Assembly (NCBI RefSeq): GCF_019218265.1
Contig: NZ_JAHUZE010000001.1
Coordinates: forward strand, 620,001-684,000
Source of the DNA: Maritimibacter dapengensis
GTDB lineage: Bacteria; Pseudomonadota; Alphaproteobacteria; Rhodobacterales; Rhodobacteraceae
Reading direction: 5' to 3'
DNA: 64,000 bases
The notes beneath the pieces are model-generated. The model was not told the DNA's origin. It searched no databases and was given only the letters and a program-made list of their open reading frames with translations. The position numbers and the translations under genes are program-made. Positions 1 to 7,773 of the stretch are shown piece after piece; positions within the stretch are counted from its first letter, which is position 1; every line of letters begins with the position of its first letter.

Positions 1-335
1 TCTGGGTCAACCCGGCGATGGCGATCTTCCTCGTGGCCTATGGCATTCTCGCGGAAATCTGGTTGGTTCCCTATGCTGCCGGTTTGCGGCTCGCGGTTCG
101 GGTTTACGTGGTTCTCATCACGCTCATGGGCATCGCCGCGCTGGCCATGCCGATCGGTCTGGCGTTCGTCGGGGCCGCGTTCTTCATCGCGTCGGACACG
201 CTCTTGGCGCTTCAGATGTTCCGCATGGCCGAGGAGAACCCGCTGGTGGGGCGGATCGGCTGGGCGGTGTGGATTTCCTATATCGCGGGGCAGGCGATGA
301 TCATGACGGCGAGCGTGCCCCTTTCCAACGGCTGA
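1..335 (+). CDS. YhhN/TMEM86-family membrane protein, C-terminal part
   Basis: The open frame enters from the left edge (first full codon at base 3) and ends at a TGA at 333-335, leaving about 110 residues. What remains is very hydrophobic, with at least three membrane segments, and contains the pattern GAAFFIASDTLLAL, typical of the last helices of YhhN-family proteins. Members with known activity are lysoplasmalogenases. The gene ends only 47 bases before ftsY on the same strand, so the two may be cotranscribed. The N-terminus and its promoter lie outside the window, and the family assignment rests on the C-terminal third only. Confidence 0.6.
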   Translation, partial: WVNPAMAIFLVAYGILAEIWLVPYAAGLRLAVRVYVVLITLMGIAALAMPIGLAFVGAAFFIASDTLLALQMFRMAEENPLVGRIGWAVWISYIAGQAMIMTASVPLSNG

Positions 336-382
336 ATTCGCCATTAGGTGGAAAGCGGAAAACAAGGGGCCGCAGCGAAACC

Positions 383-1780
383 ATGTCGTTCTTCAAGAAA
401 CTCAAGGATCGGTTGACGAAATCCAGCTCGAAGCTGGAGGAAGGCTTGGAAGCCATCGTCGAGGATGGTGGCGAGACGGAGGATGTCGCGCAAGCCGCGC
501 CGGAAGAGCCGACGCCGGATCCGAAGCCCGAGCCGACGCCTGAGCCTGACACGCCGCAGGTCCCCGATACCCCCGACCCTACGCCGACGCCGGAACCCGA
601 CAACGTGCCTGCGCCGGAGCCGGAAACTCCGCCCACGCCGGAGCCGGAAATTCCGCCCGCGCCCGAACCGGACTTGCCGGAACCGCCGCAAACCGATCCG
701 CAGCCGGACACGACACCCACGCCGACGCCCGAGCCGCTTCAGGTGCCGGGCACTTCACCGGAAGAAGTCCCGTCGACCGACGCGCCAAGTGAAGCGCCGC
801 AGCCGAGCGACCCCACGCCCAGCCCGCTACCGCCAGAAATCGAGATGCCCAGTCCGGGCGATCTGGGTGGAGATCCCGAGCCGGCAACGCAAAAGCCGGG
901 CCTTCTGGGCCGTATCCTGCGGCGGGGCGAGACCAAAACGGTCGTGCGCCGGGTGCTGGACGACGACATGCTCGAGAGCCTCGAAGAACTGATGATCGCG
1001 TCGGACATGGGGGTGGACACCGCGCTGCGCATTTCGGCCAATATCGCCGAAGGGCGTTTGGGCAAGAAGATGAGTGTCGAGGAGATCAAGGGCGCGCTTT
1101 CGACCGAGATCGCACGCGTCATGGAGCCAGTGGCCAAGCCGCTGCCGCTTTACCAGAAGCGCCCGCAGGTGGTGCTGGTGGTGGGCGTGAACGGCGCTGG
1201 CAAGACCACGACCATCGGCAAGCTGGCGAGCCAGTTTCGCGCCGCCGGCAAGTCTGTCGTGATCGCGGCGGGTGACACGTTCCGTGCCGCTGCGGTCGAG
1301 CAGCTTCAGGTCTGGGGCGACAGGGCCGGCGTGCCGGTTTTGACGGCGCCGGAAGGGTCGGACCCTGCATCGCTCGCCTTCGACGCCCTGACCAAGGCGC
1401 GTGACGAAGGGGCCGATCTTCTGATGATCGACACCGCCGGGCGGCTACAGAACCGTCAGGACCTGATGGAAGAGCTGGCGAAGATTGTGCGGGTCATCAA
1501 GAAGATCGACCCGGATGCGCCGCACAACACGCTGCTCGTGCTCGATGCGACGACGGGTCAGAATGCGCTCAATCAGGTCGATACGTTCCAGAAACTCGCG
1601 GATGTGTCGGGGCTGGTCATGACCAAGCTCGACGGCACGGCGAAGGGCGGCGTTCTGGTGGCGCTGGCCGACAAGTTCGGGTTGCCGATTCACGCGATTG
1701 GCGTCGGAGAGCAGATCGACGATCTCGCGCCGTTCGACCCGCAGGATTTCGCACGCGCGCTTACGGGCGCTGCGGTGTGA
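383..1780 (+). CDS. ftsY: Signal recognition particle receptor FtsY
   Basis: FtsY is the SRP receptor GTPase that docks ribosome-SRP complexes at the inner membrane. The ATG at 383 (MSFFKKLKDRL) gives 465 residues and a normal amphipathic FtsY N-terminus; an upstream in-frame start would overlap the previous gene. Residues about 35-170 are an acidic, proline-rich linker built from TPEP/PEPxP repeats. The NG domain follows: P-loop GVNGAGKT at 268-275, DTAGR at 350-354, TKLDG at 414-418. The linker is low complexity, as in other alphaproteobacterial FtsY proteins. The 3' end overlaps the convergent gene by 20 bases. Confidence 0.97.
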   Translation: MSFFKKLKDRLTKSSSKLEEGLEAIVEDGGETEDVAQAAPEEPTPDPKPEPTPEPDTPQVPDTPDPTPTPEPDNVPAPEPETPPTPEPEIPPAPEPDLPEPPQTDPQPDTTPTPTPEPLQVPGTSPEEVPSTDAPSEAPQPSDPTPSPLPPEIEMPSPGDLGGDPEPATQKPGLLGRILRRGETKTVVRRVLDDDMLESLEELMIASDMGVDTALRISANIAEGRLGKKMSVEEIKGALSTEIARVMEPVAKPLPLYQKRPQVVLVVGVNGAGKTTTIGKLASQFRAAGKSVVIAAGDTFRAAAVEQLQVWGDRAGVPVLTAPEGSDPASLAFDALTKARDEGADLLMIDTAGRLQNRQDLMEELAKIVRVIKKIDPDAPHNTLLVLDATTGQNALNQVDTFQKLADVSGLVMTKLDGTAKGGVLVALADKFGLPIHAIGVGEQIDDLAPFDPQDFARALTGAAV

Positions 1781-2249
1781 GAAACGGCATCGGGTCCATC
1801 TGCTGATAGGCCTGGATTTCCGCGATCAGGGCAACGCGGCCCATGTTGTCGAGACCCAGTTTGGTGGCGAGACAGGTCAGGGTGCCCACGGTCGAAAGTC
1901 CCGCGCAGGCATCGCGTTCCTGGCGCAGGCCCGTGAGATGCGTCATGACGCAGTAGAACCGGAAGGCCGTGAGATCCTTGATGTCGCGACAAATGCAGGC
2001 GATCGGCCCTGAAGCGGCCCCGTCCTGCAAAGCGGTGCGATGTATCGCGATGCGGCGGATCTCGCTGACGCTGGGAGTATTCTCGCGGAGGTCGGTGAGG
2101 TCGATGATGACGGGCGAAGACACGCTCAACCCGGGGATATCACCGTTCGCCACAGCACTTGTAATCGATGTCCCATCCGTCTGCGAAAGTGGAGATATAC
2201 ACCGCAGATATATACCTTCGATACTGTACACACGGGCGAGACTGATCAT
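1761..2249 (-). CDS. Unknown protein, 162 aa or shorter
   Basis: I do not recognise this protein. The frame is convergent with ftsY and overlaps its end by 20 bases. The ATG at 2249 has a plausible AGGT a few bases upstream, but the first 30 codons include three ATA codons, unusual for this genome. A GTG at 2153 (VANGDIPGL) is an alternative start giving 130 residues. The body alternates short strands and helices and carries an IDLTDLRE-type strand and a VKDL/GLRQERD-like stretch, loosely reminiscent of STAS-like folds; that resemblance is inference. It contains several cysteines and has no signal peptide or membrane segment. Confidence 0.55.
   Translation of the reverse strand: MISLARVYSIEGIYLRCISPLSQTDGTSITSAVANGDIPGLSVSSPVIIDLTDLRENTPSVSEIRRIAIHRTALQDGAASGPIACICRDIKDLTAFRFYCVMTHLTGLRQERDACAGLSTVGTLTCLATKLGLDNMGRVALIAEIQAYQQMDPMPFLTPQRP
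2193..2212. repeat. AGATATA direct repeat, 13-base period
   Basis: AGATATA occurs at 2193-2199 and again at 2206-2212, so the repeat unit is 13 bases. The stretch is AT-rich, unlike its surroundings. If the minus-strand gene starts at 2153, the repeats lie just upstream in its promoter region; if it starts at 2249, they lie inside its first codons. They could be a tandem activator site, but nothing else supports that. Confidence 0.3.
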
Positions 2250-2543
2250 TTACCTAAATTACAACATTTTCGAGCGCGGCAACAACCATTCGGGTATTGC
2301 GGAAACGCGGTGGGCGGAAATGGCGGTAGCGGGTCAATCTCGTTGAAGCGCGCCGAAATCCTGTAACGTGGCGTGAGGGCCGATGAAACCCCGTGGTATT
2401 GGACGAGCGGCTTGTGTGACGCGGCGGAATGCCCAAAAAGCCGGCGAAAAGCCAAAATATCTCCCCATTCCACGAGTATTTCACGGCTTGCAGGCCCCGG
2501 AAGTGGGTCCATGAGGCATTGGGACCAAAAGCCGAATTCGAGC
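2250..2543. other. Gene-poor divergent spacer
   Basis: This 294-base stretch separates the minus-strand unknown gene from the plus-strand gene at 2544. The left part is AT-rich (TTGTAATTT and TTACAACATT elements) and probably holds the promoter of the minus-strand gene. Open frames crossing it on either strand lack ribosome-binding sites and have poor composition, so I call none. I see no RNA gene or clear hairpin. Confidence 0.4.
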
Positions 2544-3083
2544 ATGGCAAGACGCAAGACCAAGGAACCGACACTCCTTTTAAAGGGCACGCGCACTGCG
2601 CTGTCCTTCGTCGCCGAGGCGCGAAGGCTGTCGATTTCCGACCCCTATCCCGAAGCCGGGCAGCCCGGGTATTCGGTCATGGCCGACGTTTTGGCGCGTG
2701 CCGTTCTTTTCGCGAACTGGGAAGTCGTCGGCGCCGCCGCGTTGATTCGCGCCGGCAGCGTTGTTCGCGTGGCGGAAGCCGGTTTACTGGGCCCGTTTCG
2801 CACCGATGAATTCATGCGCCGGATGACGTACCGAATGCTCGCTGATGCGGCACATGAACTTACGGATGTCGCATGTATCGAGGACGCTTGGCGCGAATCC
2901 ACCAATGTTGCGGAATTCGTGGCGCGTCGGCGAAGGGCGCGATTGCAGGACAAGTCCGCGCGTCCCACGCCGATCGGCCGGATCGAGATACCACTCGATC
3001 CAGCGATGGCCGCACGATTGTCTCCCCGGTCCATTGGCGAAGGGGACAGGATCCCACGTGCACCCCGGCGCGCATCGCTGTAA
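2544..3083 (+). CDS. Unknown basic protein, 179 aa
   Basis: Not recognised. The ATG at 2544 (MARRKTKEPTLLL) was preferred over upstream in-frame starts because the codons before it look non-coding. The protein is rich in Arg and Ala, has a mildly hydrophobic central helix (VLARAVLFANWEVVGAAAL) and a very basic C-terminus ending in RRASL. There is no signal peptide. It ends 9 bases before the EamA transporter gene, so the two are probably cotranscribed. The mix of amphipathic helices and basic tail could suit a membrane- or nucleic-acid-associated protein, but that is only an impression. Confidence 0.6.
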   Translation: MARRKTKEPTLLLKGTRTALSFVAEARRLSISDPYPEAGQPGYSVMADVLARAVLFANWEVVGAAALIRAGSVVRVAEAGLLGPFRTDEFMRRMTYRMLADAAHELTDVACIEDAWRESTNVAEFVARRRRARLQDKSARPTPIGRIEIPLDPAMAARLSPRSIGEGDRIPRAPRRASL

Positions 3084-3092
3084 CACGCGTTC

Positions 3093-3995
3093 ATGGAAAA
3101 CTGGATTCGCGGTCTCGAAGGCACCGAGGCCGGCCACACTCTCGCACTGATTCTGGCGCTGTCGGCTGCTGCGCTGCACGCGCTGTTCGGTGCGCTGCAG
3201 AAGGGGCGGCATGACCCCTGGCTGTCGCGCGGGGCGATCGACCTTGCATATGGGCTGATGGCCGCGCCGATTGCACTGTTCGTTGTGCCTTGGCCCGAAC
3301 CGGAGCTCATTCCGCTATTTATCCTGATCTGGGCGATTCACGTCGGCTACAAGACGTCACAGGCGTTTACCTATACCCTTGGAAGCTACACGGTCGTGTA
3401 CCCGGTGGTGCGCGGCACAGGCCCGCTTTTTACCGTCATCGGCGCGGGAATTCTGTTCGGGGAGCATTTCAACTGGGTCCAGTGGGTCGGGGTCGGTTTG
3501 CTGGTGAGTGCGATTTACGGGCTGGGTCTTTATAACCTTCGTCATTGGCAGGTGGACCGGGACACCTTGAAGCCCGCGCTGGCGATGGCGGTGCTGACCG
3601 GGCTGTTTGTCGCCGCCTATACGACCATCGACGCCTATGGCATCCGCGCGACGCCCAATCCGTTTACCTTTCTCGCATGGTTCTTCATGATCGACGGGCT
3701 GACCTTTCCGGTCGTGGCCTTTATCCGATACCGGCGTATGGAGAACCCGCCGGACCTTGGCCCTCTCGCGTTGCGCGGGTTCATCGGCGGGATCATCGCC
3801 TATTTCTCGTTCGGGTCGATCATGCTGGCCACGCGGCTCGACGATGTGGGCGAGGCGGCCGTGTTGCGCGAAACCTCGACCGTTTTCGCCGCGTTGATCG
3901 GGCTTTTGGTGCTGGGTGAACGGACCGGGCCCAGACGTGTGGTGCTGATGTCACTCATTGCACTCGGCGCTGTGATCGTGGAGTTGGGTGGATGA
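3093..3995 (+). CDS. EamA/DMT-superfamily permease
   Basis: A 300-residue membrane protein with about ten hydrophobic segments arranged as two EamA repeats. The first repeat carries the characteristic YTVVYPVVRGTGPLFTVIG segment, where a proline-rich helix enters a gapped loop. Family members export or take up small metabolites; the substrate cannot be read from the sequence. The start ATG lies 9 bases after the preceding gene, without a strong ribosome-binding site. yciB follows 46 bases downstream of its stop. Confidence 0.85.
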   Translation: MENWIRGLEGTEAGHTLALILALSAAALHALFGALQKGRHDPWLSRGAIDLAYGLMAAPIALFVVPWPEPELIPLFILIWAIHVGYKTSQAFTYTLGSYTVVYPVVRGTGPLFTVIGAGILFGEHFNWVQWVGVGLLVSAIYGLGLYNLRHWQVDRDTLKPALAMAVLTGLFVAAYTTIDAYGIRATPNPFTFLAWFFMIDGLTFPVVAFIRYRRMENPPDLGPLALRGFIGGIIAYFSFGSIMLATRLDDVGEAAVLRETSTVFAALIGLLVLGERTGPRRVVLMSLIALGAVIVELGG

Positions 3996-4041
3996 GACGA
4001 AGCGCCTATATAGGTGTGATCCAGCGAGCATTGAGGGGCGT

Positions 4042-4704
4042 ATGGCTGACATGAGCGACACCACGCAGAACGAGGCGGCCAAGACCGTGCCCGAGAAAAA
4101 GCCCAACACCCTTTTGCGGGCCGTGATCGAATACGGCCCGATCATCGCGTTTTTCATCGGTTATATGATCGTGCGAGACAATACGTTCACGCTGTTCGGG
4201 CGGGAGTTCGACGGGATCGTCGTGGTGACGATGTTCTTCGTGCCGCTCCAGACGATCTCGACCTGGCTGATCTACAAGCTCACCGGGCGCATATCCGGCA
4301 TCCAGATCGCCACCGTCGTTCTGGTCGTCATCATGGGCGGGATCACCATCTGGCTCAATGACGAGCGGTTCATCAAGATGAAGCCCACGATCCTTTACGT
4401 GTTCTTCTTTGTCGTGCTGGTGTTCGGCCTGCTTCAGGGCAAGTCCTATCTCAAGGCCGTGATGGATCACACGGTGCCCATGGAGCACGAAGGCTGGATG
4501 AAGCTCACGTGGCGCGTGGCGTTCTTCTTCGGGGCGCTCGCGGTGGCGAACGAGGCGGTCTGGCGCCTGATGTCCACCGACGCCTGGGTGAATTTCAAGA
4601 CCTTCGGCCTGCCACTTGCGATCTTCGCGTTCTTCATGACCCAGTCGGGCCTGTTCTCGAAATACGGGACGTCGAACGAGGAAGACGACGCGCCTAACGC
4701 TTGA
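4042..4704 (+). CDS. yciB: Inner-membrane septation protein YciB (IspZ)
   Basis: A 220-residue protein with a soluble N-terminus (MADMSDTTQ) and five to six membrane segments. The motifs PNTLLRAVIEYGPIIAFFIGY, GKSYLKAVMDH and a WRVAFFFGALAVANEAVWR segment are diagnostic of the YciB/IspZ family. The family has been linked to cell-envelope integrity and septation in enteric bacteria and Shigella. The ATG at 4042 follows GAGGGG; ATG 4051 is a possible alternative. The 3' end overlaps the convergent glutathione transferase gene by 11 bases. Confidence 0.92.
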   Translation: MADMSDTTQNEAAKTVPEKKPNTLLRAVIEYGPIIAFFIGYMIVRDNTFTLFGREFDGIVVVTMFFVPLQTISTWLIYKLTGRISGIQIATVVLVVIMGGITIWLNDERFIKMKPTILYVFFFVVLVFGLLQGKSYLKAVMDHTVPMEHEGWMKLTWRVAFFFGALAVANEAVWRLMSTDAWVNFKTFGLPLAIFAFFMTQSGLFSKYGTSNEEDDAPNA

Positions 4705-5392
4705 ACAGCACCTTCTGCGCGTCCTTGTCGTCTTGAAGGCGCGAGCGTTTTTCGGCTCCGACAGCCATGCCGCGCTTCACCGCGTCGCGTGAGCCTACGA
4801 GGTCGAGCCAGCGGGCGAGGTTCGGTTTGTCGTCCAGCGTCTGCTCCTGGTTCTCCCACAGTGACGCCCAGCCGTATGAGGCCATGTCGGCGATGGAGTA
4901 GAAATCGCCGGCGAGATATTCATTCTCGGCCAGTTGCCGGTCCATGACCCCGTAAAGCCGCCCGGTTTCGGCACGGTAGCGGTCCTTGGCATAGGGGAGG
5001 TCATTGGGCGGGTCCATCGCCGGGGCGTATTTCAGAAAATGGTGCGCCTGACCGGCCATCGGGCCAAGTCCGCCCATCTGCCACATCACCCATTGATCCA
5101 CCGCGATTCGGTCGCGTTCGGATGGTCCGCAGAACTGGCCGGTTTTGCGAGCGAGGTATTGCAGGATCGCGCCGGATTCGAAGATCGAGATCGGGGCACC
5201 GTCCGGGCCGTCGGGGTCGACGATGGCGGGCATCCGGTTGTTGGGTGCGATCTTGAGAAACTCCGGCTCGAATTGCTCGCCCTTGCCGATGTTCACGTAT
5301 TTCACCGTGTAGGGCAGGCCCATCTCTTCGAGCGCGATGGTGATTTTCCAGCCGTTCGGCGTGGGCCAGTAGTGAAGTTCGATATCCGCCAT
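4694..5392 (-). CDS. Glutathione S-transferase, Nu/YfcG-like
   Basis: A 232-residue cytosolic GST. The N-terminal thioredoxin fold has the TPNGWKI motif (T11, N13) that in YfcG-type Nu-class enzymes replaces the usual catalytic Tyr or Ser. The cis-Pro is in NRMPAIVD near residue 55, and E72-S73 would hold the gamma-glutamyl group of glutathione. The C-terminal helical domain is complete. YfcG itself is a disulfide-bond reductase, so that activity is the best guess here. GGAGAAAATC precedes the ATG. The 3' end overlaps yciB by 11 bases. Confidence 0.9.
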   Translation of the reverse strand: MADIELHYWPTPNGWKITIALEEMGLPYTVKYVNIGKGEQFEPEFLKIAPNNRMPAIVDPDGPDGAPISIFESGAILQYLARKTGQFCGPSERDRIAVDQWVMWQMGGLGPMAGQAHHFLKYAPAMDPPNDLPYAKDRYRAETGRLYGVMDRQLAENEYLAGDFYSIADMASYGWASLWENQEQTLDDKPNLARWLDLVGSRDAVKRGMAVGAEKRSRLQDDKDAQKVLFKR

Positions 5393-5415
5393 GATTTTCT
5401 CCTGTCGCTTGGGCG

Positions 5416-6264
5416 TCAGGATGACAGACGCGCGGCGAAGGGCAAGGGGGAGAGGCTCACGGGCGCGGGAGCGGCGAGGCGGGACAAGGGCAGGTCGCCG
5501 CGCAGAACATCGGCGTAGAGCGGAAACAGGCCGGGGCGCAGGTAGAGCGACCAGTGGCAGAAACGACGCGACGGCGCGCCGATCCGGTAACCAAGTCGCC
5601 GGAGACGGTCACGGGTCGTGTCGCGGTCGACGGCGAGATCGGTCCAGCCGGGCAGATCGGGCAGACCTGCGCCAAGGGCGCGGCCGCGCAGACCCAGCAC
5701 ACATTCCAGCAACAGGTCGAACGGCAGGTTCTCGCGGCTGGTGACGTTGAGCACGTCGGCGCGACGACCGGCAGGCGAGGCGAGCGCGGCGCGGGCGTTG
5801 GACCGCAACTCGGCCCCGGCGATCAACACCACGCGCCCGATCGAATGGGCCGGCGCGTTGGCGACGGCCGACAAGGCCACACGCGCACCAGGCGAATGGC
5901 CGAACAAATGCACCGGGCGACCGACACCTTCAATCAATCCGGCCAGCGCGCGCCCTGCTGCCCCTGCATTCCGGTAGGCCTGCCAGATCGAGCCGGTCCC
6001 CTGCCATCCGAACGCGATCACCAAGCCGTCGCGCCCAAGACCCAGGTGGCGTGGCCATGACATGATTTTCCAGCTTTTCCGTGTGCCGCCTTCGGCGAGG
6101 ATCTGGTCGTGCGGGCAATGACCAGGGGCGCCGGGGGCGTATTTGTAGCCGTGGATCAAGATCACGATGGGTGCTTGGAGCGGGAGGGTTTCCAGCGCCT
6201 GTGCGAGCGCGACGCGGTCATAGTCGAGACCGCCAGAGCCTGCATTGACGATCGCCTGCGGCAT
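5416..6264 (-). CDS. Alpha/beta hydrolase
   Basis: A 282-residue protein beginning at the ATG at 6264 (MPQAIVNAGSGG). It has the oxyanion-hole segment ILIHGYKY near residues 36-42 and a nucleophile elbow GHSPG with Ser124. A conserved-looking CHWSLY near the C-terminus may provide the catalytic His. There is no signal peptide, so it should act in the cytoplasm. The substrate is not predictable. It is divergent from metZ and the promoter for the pair lies in 6265-6360. Confidence 0.75.
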   Translation of the reverse strand: MPQAIVNAGSGGLDYDRVALAQALETLPLQAPIVILIHGYKYAPGAPGHCPHDQILAEGGTRKSWKIMSWPRHLGLGRDGLVIAFGWQGTGSIWQAYRNAGAAGRALAGLIEGVGRPVHLFGHSPGARVALSAVANAPAHSIGRVVLIAGAELRSNARAALASPAGRRADVLNVTSRENLPFDLLLECVLGLRGRALGAGLPDLPGWTDLAVDRDTTRDRLRRLGYRIGAPSRRFCHWSLYLRPGLFPLYADVLRGDLPLSRLAAPAPVSLSPLPFAARLSS

Positions 6265-6362
6265 CGTCGTGTCCCCGGTTCTTGCCGTTGGTCGGGAGGA
6301 TGGGCCCATTACGTGACCCTTCCGTGACCACGCCGTAACGGGTGCGTAAAAACCGCCACGGC

Positions 6363-6391
6363 TTGACGCAGAAGGGGTTCGGGGCTATCGC
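6363..6391 (+). promoter_or_regulatory. Candidate sigma-70 promoter of metZ
   Basis: TTGACG at 6363-6368, a 17-base spacer and a weak -10 TATCGC at 6386-6391. The implied start of transcription is near 6397, immediately before the riboswitch stem, which supports the reading. Confidence 0.5.
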
Positions 6392-6395
6392 GGTG

Positions 6396-6454
6396 CCCGT
6401 GGCGATTTGTTTACCGGATTGCGGGCCACGTTAATCTTTTCCGCTAAAGAGGTC
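6396..6454 (+). promoter_or_regulatory. SAM-II-class riboswitch upstream of metZ
   Basis: The leader carries the conserved elements of the alphaproteobacterial SAM-II (metA) motif in the right order. P1 is formed by CGTGG at 6398-6402 with CCACG at 6426-6430. The loop contains CGATTTG, ACCGG and ATTGC; the 3' pseudoknot strand is CCGCTAAAGAGG at 6441-6452. SAM-II RNAs bind S-adenosylmethionine and switch off methionine biosynthesis genes, which fits the sulfhydrylase gene downstream. The related SAM-V class shares this core, so the exact subclass needs a covariance-model score. Confidence 0.85.
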
Positions 6455-6464
6455 TGGGACGATG

Positions 6465-6498
6465 AAAACGCCCCCGGCTGTCCGGTAGGGCGTTTTTT
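6465..6498 (+). terminator. Intrinsic terminator between riboswitch and metZ
   Basis: AAAACGCCC at 6465-6473 pairs with GGGCGTTTT at 6488-6496, followed by further T residues. It sits 11 bases beyond the riboswitch pseudoknot and just before the ribosome-binding site GGGAGA at 6502-6507. This suggests transcriptional attenuation by SAM. Confidence 0.8.
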
Positions 6499-6512
6499 GT
6501 TGGGAGAACGAC

Positions 6513-7691
6513 ATGGCGAAATGGTCCAAACGCACCCAGGCCGTGCATGGTGGCACGCGGCGCAGCCAGTATGGCGAGTTGTCGGAGGCCATGTTCATGA
6601 CGCAGGCCTTTGCCTATCCCAGCGCCGAGGCCGCTGAGGCGCGGTTCGTCGAGGCAGGCGATGACGAGTTCATCTATGCGCGCTACGGCAACCCGACCAA
6701 CCGCATGTTCGAGGATCGGATCGCGGCGATGGAGGGAAGCGAGGACGCGTTCGCCTGCACCTCCGGCATGGCCGCTGTGAGCGGGGCGCTGATGGCGCTG
6801 ACAAAGGCAGGCGACCACGTGGTGTCGAGCCGGGCCCTGTTCGGTTCCTGTCTCTATGTGCTCGAAGACGTGCTGGCGCGCTTCGGGGTCGAGATCACGC
6901 TGGTTGACGGCACGGACAACGCGGCATGGGAAGCCGCGATCCGGCCCGACACGCGATTGGTGTTCTTCGAGACGATTTCCAACCCGACGCTCGAGGTCGT
7001 GGACGTCGCGCATGTGGTCGAATGCGCCCATGCGGTGGGCGCGCTGGTCGTGGCCGACAACGCGATGATCACGCCTGTCTATTCCTATGCCGCGTCGCTG
7101 GGCTGCGATCTTGTCGTCTATTCCACGACGAAACATGTGGACGGGCAGGGGCGTATGTTGGGCGGGGCGATCTGTGGCACGAAAGAGCTGATCCGCGGGC
7201 CGATCGAGGCCTACATGAAGCACACCGGGGGGGCGATCAATCCGTTCGCGGCCTGGACGCATCTGAAGGCGCTCGAGACCATCGACCTGCGCGTGCGTGC
7301 ACAGGCGGAGACGGCTACGTGGCTGGCCGAACAATTGTCGGGCCATGAAAAACTCTCATCCGTACGGTACCCGACCCACAAGGGCCATCCGCAATACGAC
7401 CTCGCGATGCGTCAGGCGCCCTCGGCGGGCACCGTGTTGGCGTTCGAGGTCAAGGGCGGCAAGGATGCGGCGTTCAGGTTCCAGAACGCGTTGGAATTCA
7501 TCATTATTTCCAACAATTTCGCCGATGCCAAATCCATTGCCACACACCCTGCCACGACGACCCACCAGCGGCTGCCGCAAGAGCAGAAAGACACGCTTGG
7601 CATCTCGGACGGGCTGATCCGCTTTTCCTGCGGTCTGGAGGACCCGGCGGACATTCTTGCCGATATTGAGCAGGCATTGGCCGTGATCTGA
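6513..7691 (+). CDS. metZ: O-succinylhomoserine sulfhydrylase MetZ
   Basis: A 392-residue PLP enzyme of the Cys/Met metabolism family that would convert O-succinylhomoserine and sulfide to homocysteine. It has RYGNPTNRMFE near the N-terminus, the SGMAAV cofactor-phosphate motif, and the PLP lysine K207 in STTKHVDGQGR, the form seen in MetZ proteins. The ATG at 6513 has a GGGAGA ribosome-binding site 6 bases upstream. Expression is probably controlled by the SAM-II-type riboswitch and terminator directly before it. O-acetylhomoserine sulfhydrylase is the main alternative, since the two activities are hard to separate by eye. Confidence 0.92.
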   Translation: MAKWSKRTQAVHGGTRRSQYGELSEAMFMTQAFAYPSAEAAEARFVEAGDDEFIYARYGNPTNRMFEDRIAAMEGSEDAFACTSGMAAVSGALMALTKAGDHVVSSRALFGSCLYVLEDVLARFGVEITLVDGTDNAAWEAAIRPDTRLVFFETISNPTLEVVDVAHVVECAHAVGALVVADNAMITPVYSYAASLGCDLVVYSTTKHVDGQGRMLGGAICGTKELIRGPIEAYMKHTGGAINPFAAWTHLKALETIDLRVRAQAETATWLAEQLSGHEKLSSVRYPTHKGHPQYDLAMRQAPSAGTVLAFEVKGGKDAAFRFQNALEFIIISNNFADAKSIATHPATTTHQRLPQEQKDTLGISDGLIRFSCGLEDPADILADIEQALAVI

Positions 7692-7773
7692 CCTCCGCGC
7701 CGGACCGTAAATGTGGTAATACGGACATTGCGGGGCCATATATGGACCCGGAAACGCTCGGGAGGGCTGCCCC

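Noticed and set aside
301-720. Gly/Ser-rich minus-strand frame opposite the FtsY linker
   Set aside because: The apparent GSG repeats are the complement of the Pro/Glu repeats of FtsY.
520-760. Short repeats that could suggest a CRISPR-like or satellite array
   Set aside because: They are codon-level TPEP repeats in the FtsY linker, without spacers.
2246-2596. 116-codon minus-strand frame crossing the gap before 2544
   Set aside because: No ribosome-binding site or motif, and it would overlap two better-supported starts.
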